Source: an uncultured bacterium (GTDB lineage Bacteria; Bacillota; Clostridia; Lachnospirales; Lachnospiraceae). Taken from it: 64,000 nt of DNA. The position numbers and the translations under genes were made by a program. Numbering within the stretch: position 1 is the stretch's first letter; each line of letters begins with the position of its first letter. The notes below the pieces were generated by a model. That model was given only the letters and a program-made list of their open reading frames with translations, did no database searches and had not been told where the DNA came from. Where the stretch lies: NCBI GenBank assembly GCA_905215775.1, contig CAJMRM010000008.1:1-64000 (forward strand), written 5' to 3'. This document shows, one piece after another, positions 34,134 through 41,447 of the stretch.

Positions 34134-37100
34134 TTACAGGCCGCGGCGGAGCCGCTCCATCTGCATCTGATCCTGGAGCTTTTTCATAACCGATCTGGAA
34201 ACCCGGGCCTCCGCTGCTGCCTCACTCCCTGTTTCCCGGTCTTTTTTGATCCGTTCCAGTTCTTTTTCCTGGCTTTCCATACGCCTCAGAAGATTTTCCA
34301 GCTGGAGCCGGTCCTGCGTGCTCCCCTCCTGGGTCACGGTCTGGCTTCTGGTAATAAACTGGATATCGGTGATCTCATCCTTTACCTGCTGCCGGACCTC
34401 CTGCTTAATCGCCATCCGGTTTTCAGGCTGCGGCTCCCCCGCCTGACGGCCGTTCCCCGCTCCCTGGTTTATCACCAGATCCGCTGGGCTGTAAACCGGG
34501 GCAGTCTGCTCCTCCGCCCCTTCCGGTCGGCCCGCTCCTGTTTTCCCGATCCCGGCCCCTTGTCCGGCCGGATCCAGGTCCCTCTGTTCTTTCCGGGGAC
34601 TGTCGTATGCGGCCGCTTCTCTCTTCCCTTCCGCTTCCGGAACACGTCCCACAGAAGCAGCCAAAGACTCCTCCTGCTCCACCCGGATCCGCTTCTGGCG
34701 AAGCCGCTCCAGGGTATGGACCGCCGTCTCACGGCCAATGAAAAGTGAAGCGGGATCTCCCCTTCTGTCCTGGATCTCAGGCTGCCACAGGGGATCGGCG
34801 CTGGTTTTTAGATAAACAGGAGATCCGGACATGGCGCGATCCGCCGGAGGAAGTAAGAACAGTTCCATTGCTTTTCCCCGTATCTCCCGGAGTACGCCCT
34901 GTATCTGGATCTCCCGATCCGCCCAGCCCCCACGGCGCCCGGCTGTGGAAGTACCAGAGCGGCCGGCTTCCCCACCGGTTCCCTGACCGGAAACCGGCCC
35001 AGCCTGATCCTCAAAAAACTCCAGGGCTCCTCTTTTTTTTTCCGCCAGAGGAAGCTCGTCTTCCTCCCCGACGGAATCCTCTCTTCCCATAATAGGAAGA
35101 AAAAATCGTGAGATGGCGGACGCATCCTCTTCTTTCCGGGGCTTCTCCTGGAAATTCCTTCCGGCTTCTCCGGAAAGCTCCCGGATCCGGCGGACCGTCC
35201 GGGCAGCGCCTTCTCCCGCGTTTTCCCAGACATTCTCCCCGCTGCCTTCCATATGCTGAACGCCAGGTCCGTTCTGCCTTAAAAGCTCCAGGACACGCTC
35301 TGCCAGCTGTACCGCACGGCGGTCTTCCCAGGCTCCTGCGCCTTCCGATTCCGGAAGGGCCGCGGCCTCCGTTCTCCCGGCTCCGGCATCGTCATAGAAA
35401 GCTCCCGGTCTGATCTCCAGCCCATCCTTCCGCCTCTGGTCCGGTCCGGTATCCGGTATCCGGTCCGTACCCCGGTCCAGATACTCCAGGACTCTCTGCT
35501 TTTCCTCTGCCAGAGAGACCGCGTCCTCCTCCCGGCTGGATTCCTCCTCCAGAAAGGACAGGAATGGAGCCGGAGCAGCGTCTGCACGCTCCTGCCTTTT
35601 AAGCTCCTCCAGAAAGATCCGCCAGGACTCCCCGGAAAGCTCCCGGATCCGGCGGACTATCCGGCTCCCGGTCTCTTTCTGCTTCTGGCCCTCCGGCCCG
35701 TCTGTTCCCTGCTCCCGGCCTGCGGTCCGGGAGGCTCCGTCCTGTTCCTCCGTCGGTAAATACGAAGACAGGATCCGGCTTTTCACCAGGCGGTCTCTGA
35801 GGATCTCATACCCGGCTCCAAAGATCCGCTTTGGAGACGCCTCTTCCAGAAGCGCCCGGATCAGTTCTCCCTTTTGGGCGGACATCACTTCCGGAGTTTC
35901 CGGCTCCTCTGTCCCCGTTCTGTTCTGAAGCCAGGAAAAAACAGGTCCCTCAAGCAGCCCTCCGGACTCTCCAGCCAGGCTCTGGGGCTCTGTCTCTGCC
36001 AGCTCCCTTCGGAACAGGCTCCATTCCTCCAGGCTCAGATAGGATACCGCATCGGCCGCCGCCTCCAGGAATTCTCTCCGGATATTCCAGATCTCCGCCC
36101 GGTCCAGGGCACGCTCCGCCTTCTGCATAGCAGACCGTCCCTCCAGCGCTTCAGCTCCATCCTGCGGCACATCCGGCAGTTCCCCGCCTCCGGACACGTC
36201 TTCCTTCGTCCCTATAACCGGCCCTGCACCCTGCATCCGCTGGCTTCCGCCGTCCTTCATCCGGATTGCTCTGCCTTCCGCCGTATGATCCGGCGGCTGA
36301 TCCGCCCTCCGGCCATCATGCTCCAGGATCCTGTGCTTCTCCGCCGACAGGGAGACCGTCTCCTCCTGTCCAGAGTCCTCCCAGGATCCAAAAGGGGGGG
36401 CTCCAATAAAAGGCAGCGCCCCTTCATAAGCGCCCTCTTCTCCGGAGCTTTCCGGATATTCCATGGGAAAGGTCCCTGTTCCGCCGTCCGGGCGTGTACC
36501 ATGGAGGCGTTCCCCTTTTCCCAAAGCCTCTGCTCCCTTTTTCCGGTCCGCAGACTCTGTGACCGTCTCCAGCACTGTCTCCAGGATCCGCAGACTCAGG
36601 CGTTTTTTCCATTCCATCCACTGCTTCCCGGTCATAGAAGCGATTTCTGTCTCCAGAAGCCTTTCTTCAGCGCCTTCTTTGGCAGTTTCCCCCTCGCCGG
36701 TCCCCGTCAGTGAGGACGGGTACGCGAAGAAAACCGTTTCTTCCTGGTGTGAGGCTTCCAGCTGCACCCGGACGCTGCCAGCGCGCACATCGCCGGAAAG
36801 GGCCTCCGGCTTCGTTTTCTCCTGTCCGCCGGCCTTTTTTTCTGCCTGGCGCTTCAAATGCTCCTCTGATGCAAGCTCCCGGATATGCCGGTTTTCCCGG
36901 ATCATTTCCAGGATCCTGTTCTTCTCCCTGGAAATATTGTTCTCGTTTTCTGGATTTTCCGGATCGTTTGAATGATTTAAATATTCTAATGTTTTCAGAT
37001 AGGATTCCAGCGTAATTTCCAGATCCTCCCCTTGACGGAAGGAATCTGGCTTCATGGAAACAAGGCGGTCCGGAAGGATCGTCTCCAGAAGTTCCCGGTC

Positions 37101-37937
37101 CTGCAAAATATTTCTGGTCCTCTCCCTTAAGAGATCCAGCTCCCGGGTCCAGCGTTCTGCCGAAATCCCAGACAACCGTTTTTCCAGGGCCGGCAGCGAG
37201 CCGACTCCTGCCGCCCGGAACAGGATCTCCTGCTCCCATCGGGGCGAGCGCTGAACCTTCCAGAAAAACTGCCTGGCAGGCTCTGCCTTCCATGAAGGGG
37301 ATGCCTGCCTGGAGGGAAGTCCGTCAAGAAAGCCCTGCATCATGACCCCCGTAACGGTCCGCCTCTCTGTTTTCCGTTCTGCCTGACGAAGGATCTCCTT
37401 GAGCCTCTGTTCCTTTCTGTCCGCCAGCTTCCTGTCTTCCTCCGAAAAAGCCTCCCGTCTGTGCGGATCCTTCTCCCCCCGGCTTTCCGGGACCGTCTGT
37501 CTGCCGCTGGTCTGCAGCACCGCCCTCTCATGCTCCCGGACCAGCTCCCTGTACATTTCCCGGAGTTCTCTGACCTCCCGGCCCATGGCCGCGCTTCCCG
37601 AAAGCCGCAGGAGAAGCTGCTCACAATGAAGGCGGACGTTCCAGTAATATTTTCTTTCGTAGGACTGGTTCAGATAGGAAACCCGGATCCGGTTCATGAA
37701 GGAAAGCTGGGACACCAGCTCCCGGACTGCCTCCCTGTCCTCCTCCTCTCTCCGGGAGTCCGGATATACAAAAGAAGCAGACGGCAGATCATACCCCTCT
37801 GCCTGGCGGTATTTTTCCAATATCCCCATGGCAAACGCATATCCTGCCGCTGCCTGTATTCCGATCCTTACGCTTTTCCGGCCGGGAAATTCCCTCCGGC
37901 TTCCGGTTATATCCCGGGCTGTCCGCTTCAGCTCCAT
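34134..37937 (-). CDS. Large repetitive charged protein, tape-measure candidate
   Basis: 1267 residues, dominated by Glu, Arg, Lys, Ser and Gly and largely without hydrophobic segments. I recognise no family. It contains internal repeats: the pattern EEE..VSLAEEKxRVLEyL appears near 524-539, 803-819 and 956-974, and VRRIRELSGE appears near 761-770 and 915-924. B and C copies are about 154 residues apart, and the DNA repeats too (see the repeat feature). The C-terminus (1180-1267) is a coiled coil. By gene order (sheath, tube, chaperone pair, tube-like, this gene, then LysM/hub) it occupies the position of a phage tape-measure gene. That role is inferred from position and repetitiveness only. 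The start overlaps the previous gene by 10 bases. Confidence 0.65.
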   Translation of the reverse strand: MELKRTARDITGSRREFPGRKSVRIGIQAAAGYAFAMGILEKYRQAEGYDLPSASFVYPDSRREEEDREAVRELVSQLSFMNRIRVSYLNQSYERKYYWNVRLHCEQLLLRLSGSAAMGREVRELREMYRELVREHERAVLQTSGRQTVPESRGEKDPHRREAFSEEDRKLADRKEQRLKEILRQAERKTERRTVTGVMMQGFLDGLPSRQASPSWKAEPARQFFWKVQRSPRWEQEILFRAAGVGSLPALEKRLSGISAERWTRELDLLRERTRNILQDRELLETILPDRLVSMKPDSFRQGEDLEITLESYLKTLEYLNHSNDPENPENENNISREKNRILEMIRENRHIRELASEEHLKRQAEKKAGGQEKTKPEALSGDVRAGSVRVQLEASHQEETVFFAYPSSLTGTGEGETAKEGAEERLLETEIASMTGKQWMEWKKRLSLRILETVLETVTESADRKKGAEALGKGERLHGTRPDGGTGTFPMEYPESSGEEGAYEGALPFIGAPPFGSWEDSGQEETVSLSAEKHRILEHDGRRADQPPDHTAEGRAIRMKDGGSQRMQGAGPVIGTKEDVSGGGELPDVPQDGAEALEGRSAMQKAERALDRAEIWNIRREFLEAAADAVSYLSLEEWSLFRRELAETEPQSLAGESGGLLEGPVFSWLQNRTGTEEPETPEVMSAQKGELIRALLEEASPKRIFGAGYEILRDRLVKSRILSSYLPTEEQDGASRTAGREQGTDGPEGQKQKETGSRIVRRIRELSGESWRIFLEELKRQERADAAPAPFLSFLEEESSREEDAVSLAEEKQRVLEYLDRGTDRIPDTGPDQRRKDGLEIRPGAFYDDAGAGRTEAAALPESEGAGAWEDRRAVQLAERVLELLRQNGPGVQHMEGSGENVWENAGEGAARTVRRIRELSGEAGRNFQEKPRKEEDASAISRFFLPIMGREDSVGEEDELPLAEKKRGALEFFEDQAGPVSGQGTGGEAGRSGTSTAGRRGGWADREIQIQGVLREIRGKAMELFLLPPADRAMSGSPVYLKTSADPLWQPEIQDRRGDPASLFIGRETAVHTLERLRQKRIRVEQEESLAASVGRVPEAEGKREAAAYDSPRKEQRDLDPAGQGAGIGKTGAGRPEGAEEQTAPVYSPADLVINQGAGNGRQAGEPQPENRMAIKQEVRQQVKDEITDIQFITRSQTVTQEGSTQDRLQLENLLRRMESQEKELERIKKDRETGSEAAAEARVSRSVMKKLQDQMQMERLRRGL
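35173..35658. repeat. Internal DNA repeat within the tape-measure candidate
   Basis: GGAAAGCTCCCGGATCCGGC plus a few more matching bases on the plus strand occurs near 35173 and again near 35635, about 462 bases (154 codons) apart and in the same reading phase. It encodes the repeated RRIRELSGE segment. Near-identity at the DNA level suggests a fairly recent in-frame duplication. Confidence 0.6.
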
Positions 37938-38377
37938 ATCTTCCTCAACTCCTCAAAGCCAGAGATTTCCTGAAGCCCGCTGTGGCGGATCTCCAGCTTC
38001 TCGATCAGCACATCCTTCCCCAGGGCGTCCAGAGCGCTCATCTCCCATCGGGTGATGATCCCCTCGTCAAAGGAATACGCCTTAAAGATCATCCGGTTAT
38101 TCTTCACCAGGATAATACCGCCCTTCACCACAGTTCCGGCCTTCAGCCCGGCACTTTTAAGCTCCAGCTTTACAGAAAGCCCCCGCTCCAGCACCAGAGA
38201 CTCCGCCTGGCTCTTCTGCTTATACAGAAGCACCGGGCGCTCGTTGGCCCCGCCTTCATTTACAGTTTCCACCTCTACGGAGCCGGAAATATTGCTGACC
38301 CGGGCAAAGCTGTACATCTTCTCCCCCAGGATCACATGGAACCGGTTATTTAAAAGAAGGGTCTCCCTCATGGTCAT
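37928..38377 (-). CDS. Second tail tube-like protein (Afp5 type)
   Basis: 149 residues. The beta-rich pattern (FHVILGEKMYSFARVSNISGSVEVETVNEGG in key parts; KLELKSAGLKAG; RWEMSALDALGKDVLIEKLEIRHSGL; ending EISGFEELRKIW) matches T4 gp19-like tube proteins used as tube initiators between baseplate and tube (Afp5/Pvc5). The ribosome binding site AGGAGG overlaps the stop codon of the frameshift-reached frame upstream. It is distinct from the main tube protein at 39054-39482. Confidence 0.78.
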   Translation of the reverse strand: MTMRETLLLNNRFHVILGEKMYSFARVSNISGSVEVETVNEGGANERPVLLYKQKSQAESLVLERGLSVKLELKSAGLKAGTVVKGGIILVKNNRMIFKAYSFDEGIITRWEMSALDALGKDVLIEKLEIRHSGLQEISGFEELRKIWS

Positions 38378-38389
38378 AGCGGCGTCCTC

Positions 38390-38584
38390 CTAGATCTTAA
38401 ACGCGTTTTCCGGCTCATCGTTCAGTTTCCGGTTGATGGCCGAGATCTCATTGCACCAGCGGATCCGCTCCAGATGGCTGAAGCTCATGATCTCCTGGTG
38501 GCTCCAGTGCATATAATAGGCAATGAATCCTGCCTCTTCATAAATCTTTTCTGCCGGGTATGTCTTTATACTCCGGCTTCTGTA
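38390..38584 (-). CDS. DUF6760-like frame without its own start, reached by -1 frameshift
   Basis: A 64-codon open frame (Tyr-Arg-Ser ... Phe-Lys-Ile, stop TAG) overlapping the end of the tail chaperone gene in the -1 phase. It contains YPAEKIYEEAGFIAYYMHW, HQEIMSFSHLERIRWC and EISAIN, the pattern of the short DUF6760 proteins found after tube genes in CIS clusters. From the in-frame stop upstream to the conserved YYMHW there is no ATG, GTG or TTG, so it cannot start normally. An ATA with GGAG one base upstream is a poor alternative. The most likely product is a 181-residue fusion of residues 1-117 of the chaperone with these 64 residues. Confidence 0.75.
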   Translation of the reverse strand, partial: YRSRSIKTYPAEKIYEEAGFIAYYMHWSHQEIMSFSHLERIRWCNEISAINRKLNDEPENAFKI

Positions 38585-38590
38585 AAATTT
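38553..38590 (-). promoter_or_regulatory. Putative programmed -1 ribosomal frameshift site (slippery heptamer plus hairpin)
   Basis: In the zero frame the mRNA reads gtA AAT TTT aca: the canonical X XXY YYZ heptamer A AAT TTT (38584-38590). Six bases downstream GCCGG (38573-38577) pairs with CCGGC (38553-38557) around a 15-base loop that contains the zero-frame stop. Heptamer, spacer and stem match classical -1 sites, and the -1 frame continues into the DUF6760-like segment. Confidence 0.72.
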
Positions 38591-38934
38591 ACCGGTATGT
38601 CGATCTCTTTCCCGCAGTGGGGACAGATCCCCTTATAAGCAGGAACGTCCATGGCGTTGATCCTCTGATACAGATCCTGCAGGTAAGCCAGATCCATCGT
38701 AAAAAGGTTTTCCACGACCCTGGTGTCCACCGCCGGCAGACTTCCGAGCCTGGTGATCACCCGGGCCAGAAGAATGATCGTAAGATATCCCGGATTCTGT
38801 TGGACCCTGGGATCCTTTAAGGGAAGGATCTCGTCGGCCGCGTTGGCCAGCCGCATGGTCCCCTCCCGGTGGAGATTCCCATCCCGGTCCACAAAGCCCC
38901 GGGGAAGGGTAAAATTAAACTCTGTCTGAAACAT
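38566..38934 (-). CDS. Tail assembly chaperone-like protein (gpE/gpG position)
   Basis: 122 residues. Hydrophobic/charged helices (GYLTIILLARVITRLGSLPAVD; VENLFTMDLAYLQDLYQRI, in key parts) are followed by a Cys pair in ICPHCGKEIDIPV near 106-114. The size, position directly after the tube gene, and overlap by a second frame match the tail assembly chaperones of contractile phages (P2 E/E') and siphophages (lambda G/GT). GGGAGG five bases before ATG supports the start. The zero-frame product stops at 38566; a fraction is predicted to shift at 38584-38590. The Cys pair could bind zinc with a partner. Confidence 0.75.
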   Translation of the reverse strand: MFQTEFNFTLPRGFVDRDGNLHREGTMRLANAADEILPLKDPRVQQNPGYLTIILLARVITRLGSLPAVDTRVVENLFTMDLAYLQDLYQRINAMDVPAYKGICPHCGKEIDIPVNFTEAGV

Positions 38935-39001
38935 GTGCGCCTCCCAACGGTCCCAAAGGACCCATCTGCCTCACAGAAGAAGTGGATTCTCCTATGAAAC
39001 G

Positions 39002-39041
39002 AAAAAGGCGCCGCGCCCCCTAGGACAGCAGCCGCAGCGCC
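39002..39041 (-). terminator. Terminator-like hairpin after the sheath-tube genes (possible attenuator)
   Basis: On the minus strand GGCGCTGCG pairs with CGCGGCGCC (nine pairs, one G-U) around a 17-base loop, followed directly by TTTTTCG. It lies about 12 bases after the stop of the tube gene and upstream of the chaperone gene. Partial termination would give more sheath and tube mRNA than downstream mRNA. Confidence 0.6.
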
Positions 39042-39053
39042 CATTTCCTCCGT

Positions 39054-39482
39054 TTATGATACTCTGGTCATGCCCTCATGCACGATCTCCAGGGTCTCAA
39101 TGGCAATTTCTGAAGAAGTTGCATTGAAGTCCGGAGCCGTATATTTTGTCGGCCAGGCGTTGATGATCTGCCAGGAGGCAGCCGGCGCCTGGGTCTCATT
39201 TAACAGGGTGATGGTCAGAGTCTTTCTCTCGATCTCACCGTTGATCCCTGTGGTGATCCAGTCATACAGGACTCTGGAATCCGTCACGCCCTGTTTCAAG
39301 GTGATATTCCCATATTTTTTCAGTCCCGGGATCTTCATGGGCGTTTCTGCCGTCATATCCCCCTCGCGGTACTCGATGGGCTCGATGGTGGCGTCGAAAC
39401 CGGTCACCTCGGAAAAGCCTCCGGCCTCCAGCCCGTCGATCTCAACCTTATATCTGAATTTTGCCTGTGGATATCCTGCCAT
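39054..39482 (-). CDS. CIS inner tube protein (Afp1/gp19-like)
   Basis: 142 residues of the T4-like tube family: FRYKVEIDGLEAGGFSEVTGFD, IEYREGD, PGLKKYGNITLKQGV (key parts between residues 8 and 83), and a final ATSSEIAIETLEIVHEGM. It stacks as hexameric rings to form the tube through which cargo passes. AAAGGAG eight bases before ATG gives a strong start. Its place immediately after the sheath gene and before a terminator-like hairpin fits high expression. Only one canonical tube gene is present; a more distant tube-like gene lies at 37928-38377. Confidence 0.93.
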   Translation of the reverse strand: MAGYPQAKFRYKVEIDGLEAGGFSEVTGFDATIEPIEYREGDMTAETPMKIPGLKKYGNITLKQGVTDSRVLYDWITTGINGEIERKTLTITLLNETQAPAASWQIINAWPTKYTAPDFNATSSEIAIETLEIVHEGMTRVS

Positions 39483-39569
39483 GTCTTATTCTCCTTTACT
39501 CTGTATTTTATCGCCCGGAACCGGATCCCCCGGAAGCTCTCCAGGAATTCCAGGGGAATTCTCCGGCTC

Positions 39570-41300
39570 TTATTCTGCGTCAGCGGTCTTCTGGGAAATG
39601 CGGAAGATCACAAACTCTGCCGGCTTCACGGGCGCCACGCCGATCACGCAGATCAGACGGCCGTTATCGATGTCGTCCTGGCTCATGGTATCGCGGCCGA
39701 TGTTCACAAAGAACGCCTCTTCCGGCGTGCCTCCGGCCAGGGAACCATTTCTCCATAGGTTATTTAAAAATACGCTGATGGTCCTCTGAACGCGTACCCA
39801 GAGCACCTCATCGTTGGGCTCGAATACAGCCCAGCTGGTATTGGCCTTGATGGATTCCTCAATGAAGATAAACAGACGGCGTACATTGACGTACTTCCAG
39901 CTTGCGTTGCTGCTGGCCGTTCTGGCTCCCCATACGCGGATTCCCTGTCCCGGGAACGACCGGATCAGGTTGATCCCCTTGGGGTTTAAAATATCCTGTT
40001 CACCGGTATTAAACTGGCAGTCCAGGCCCACACAGCCTCTGACTACCTCATTGGCCGGAGCCTTATGTACGCCCCTTGTATTATCGCTTCTGGCGTAAAT
40101 ACCAAGAATGGACCCGGACGGCGGGATCGCAATGTTCTTCTTATCCAGCGGGTCAAATACCGTCAGCCACGGATGATACAGGGCTGCGTAATTACTGTCG
40201 AAAATATCTCTGTGAGCGATCAGATCCTGAACCTTTCTGGCGTCTCTGGGGATATCCAGAACTGCAAAACGGCTTCCCAGCTTCTCACAGTGTGCCACCA
40301 GCATCAGCTGTACGTTGGGATCCGTAACGCCCGGTACCGCCATCAGTGAAACCATATCGTTGTCCAGGAAGGACTGGATTCCCGTACGCTTTCCTGCGCC
40401 GTAATCCTCACCGATGAAGTCTGCCGCCGTAATGGCCGAAACACTGCCGTTGCTGCCGCCGGAAAGAGAGATCGACGCCACAGCCTTTCCCTCTCCTGCC
40501 AGCTGGATAAAGGGCGGCTCCATGCCCTCCTGGGTGCCCATATACTGGACGTTCACCAGATCTGATTTTGCCATCTTCTTCTCAACGAAGCTGGGAGCCT
40601 GGATATTGAAGGATAAGTTGTCGTAAACCTCCACAATATCGTTATAGCTGATCTCCAGGCTGAATTCACAGGTGGTGATCACCTTTGTGGGAAGCAGTCC
40701 CTTATCGACCACCGTATCGTCAAAATCCTCTTCCAGGGTCAGGATATTATCCTGGCTCTTTACAACCTTATTATAAACGGTCTTTGTCTGGTCTGTATAG
40801 GCGATCACATCTCCCGGATTAAAGCCGGCGCCGTTCTTTACAACGTAGCGCTTTCCCGCCCCCGTCTCCAGGATCTCCAGGATCTGGGTCTTCGCTTTAT
40901 TGGCCGGACCTGCCACCACACGGATATCGTCTCCCCAGACTCCGGGGTTTTTGGCGGACAGCTTCAGCACCGGAGCTTCCTTTGTGGGAACAAAGCCCTC
41001 GGAGCAGGAGGCATTTTTAGGAGCCACACGGGATACGAAGCATCTGGAACCTCCGTTTAAGAAAAACTGGTCCACAGCGTATGCCAGGAAGCGGTATTCT
41101 CCAAACTCATTTTCAGACAGATATCCGCCGTAGATCCGCTTAAAATCCGCCGGATTCGTTACAAGCTGGGGAACGCCCTCTGCCGGCCCCCGCTCTGCCA
41201 GACCGATAAAACCGGCGGTGCTGGTGCTGACACCTTCCATTGGTTTTGCGCCTGATTCAAATTCCTCCACATAAACACCAGGTGATAAATACTCTGCCAT
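39570..41300 (-). CDS. CIS contractile sheath protein
   Basis: 576 residues from MAEYLSPGVYVEE, the typical start of contractile sheath proteins. TSTAGFIGLAERGP, FKRIYGGY, FFLNGGSRCFVSRV, WGDDIRVV and the C-terminal block (GVHKAPANEVV, IRSFPGQGIRVWGARTAS, YVNVRRLFIFIEESI, FEPNDE) are conserved family segments. It is the only sheath gene here; many extracellular CIS have two or three. A longer frame extends 28 codons upstream, but its residues are not sheath-like. The AAAGGAGG at about 30 bases upstream of the chosen ATG is far, and GGAAGG lies very near it, so the exact start is uncertain. Confidence 0.93.
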   Translation of the reverse strand: MAEYLSPGVYVEEFESGAKPMEGVSTSTAGFIGLAERGPAEGVPQLVTNPADFKRIYGGYLSENEFGEYRFLAYAVDQFFLNGGSRCFVSRVAPKNASCSEGFVPTKEAPVLKLSAKNPGVWGDDIRVVAGPANKAKTQILEILETGAGKRYVVKNGAGFNPGDVIAYTDQTKTVYNKVVKSQDNILTLEEDFDDTVVDKGLLPTKVITTCEFSLEISYNDIVEVYDNLSFNIQAPSFVEKKMAKSDLVNVQYMGTQEGMEPPFIQLAGEGKAVASISLSGGSNGSVSAITAADFIGEDYGAGKRTGIQSFLDNDMVSLMAVPGVTDPNVQLMLVAHCEKLGSRFAVLDIPRDARKVQDLIAHRDIFDSNYAALYHPWLTVFDPLDKKNIAIPPSGSILGIYARSDNTRGVHKAPANEVVRGCVGLDCQFNTGEQDILNPKGINLIRSFPGQGIRVWGARTASSNASWKYVNVRRLFIFIEESIKANTSWAVFEPNDEVLWVRVQRTISVFLNNLWRNGSLAGGTPEEAFFVNIGRDTMSQDDIDNGRLICVIGVAPVKPAEFVIFRISQKTADAE

Positions 41301-41413
41301 ATCCTTCCAGCCCCGGCTCAGAACGCGGGACTGGTTCCTCCTTTCCTGATCCATATTGTTCTGCACAAATGTCAGATTTGCCACAGACGTTCTTCTGTTA
41401 ATTTTAGTTCTTT

Positions 41414-41432
41414 TCTATATGCAAATCTATAT
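41414..41432 (-). promoter_or_regulatory. Direct repeats upstream of the sheath operon (possible activator site)
   Basis: ATATAGA occurs twice on the minus strand with a 12-base period (plus-strand TCTATAT at 41414-41420 and 41426-41432), 15-20 bases after the stop of the SARP-type regulator gene and over 100 bases before the sheath start. SARP regulators bind short direct repeats with about 11-base spacing. No clear sigma-70 promoter was found here. Confidence 0.3.
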
Positions 41433-41447
41433 ACATTTCTGCGTGTT

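Noticed and set aside
38561..38572. Independent start (ATA) of the DUF6760-like frame
   Set aside because: ATA is a very rare start and the GGAG is only one base away; the frameshift arrangement explains the overlap better.
4815..41384. Interpretation as an ordinary prophage
   Set aside because: No capsid, portal, terminase, integrase, repressor, holin or lysin gene is present; only tail and baseplate functions plus CIS-specific proteins (DUF4255, DUF4280, AAA).
4815..41384. Interpretation as a type VI secretion system
   Set aside because: No TssJ/L/M, TssK or ClpV homologue was found and the sheath is one phage-like protein and not a TssB/TssC pair. Only a spike/PAAR-type similarity remains.
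41301..41384. 28-residue N-terminal extension of the sheath
   Set aside because: The extra residues are Arg/Gln-rich and unlike sheath starts; the conserved sequence begins at MAEYLSPGVY. Some doubt remains because AAAGGAGG lies within the extension.
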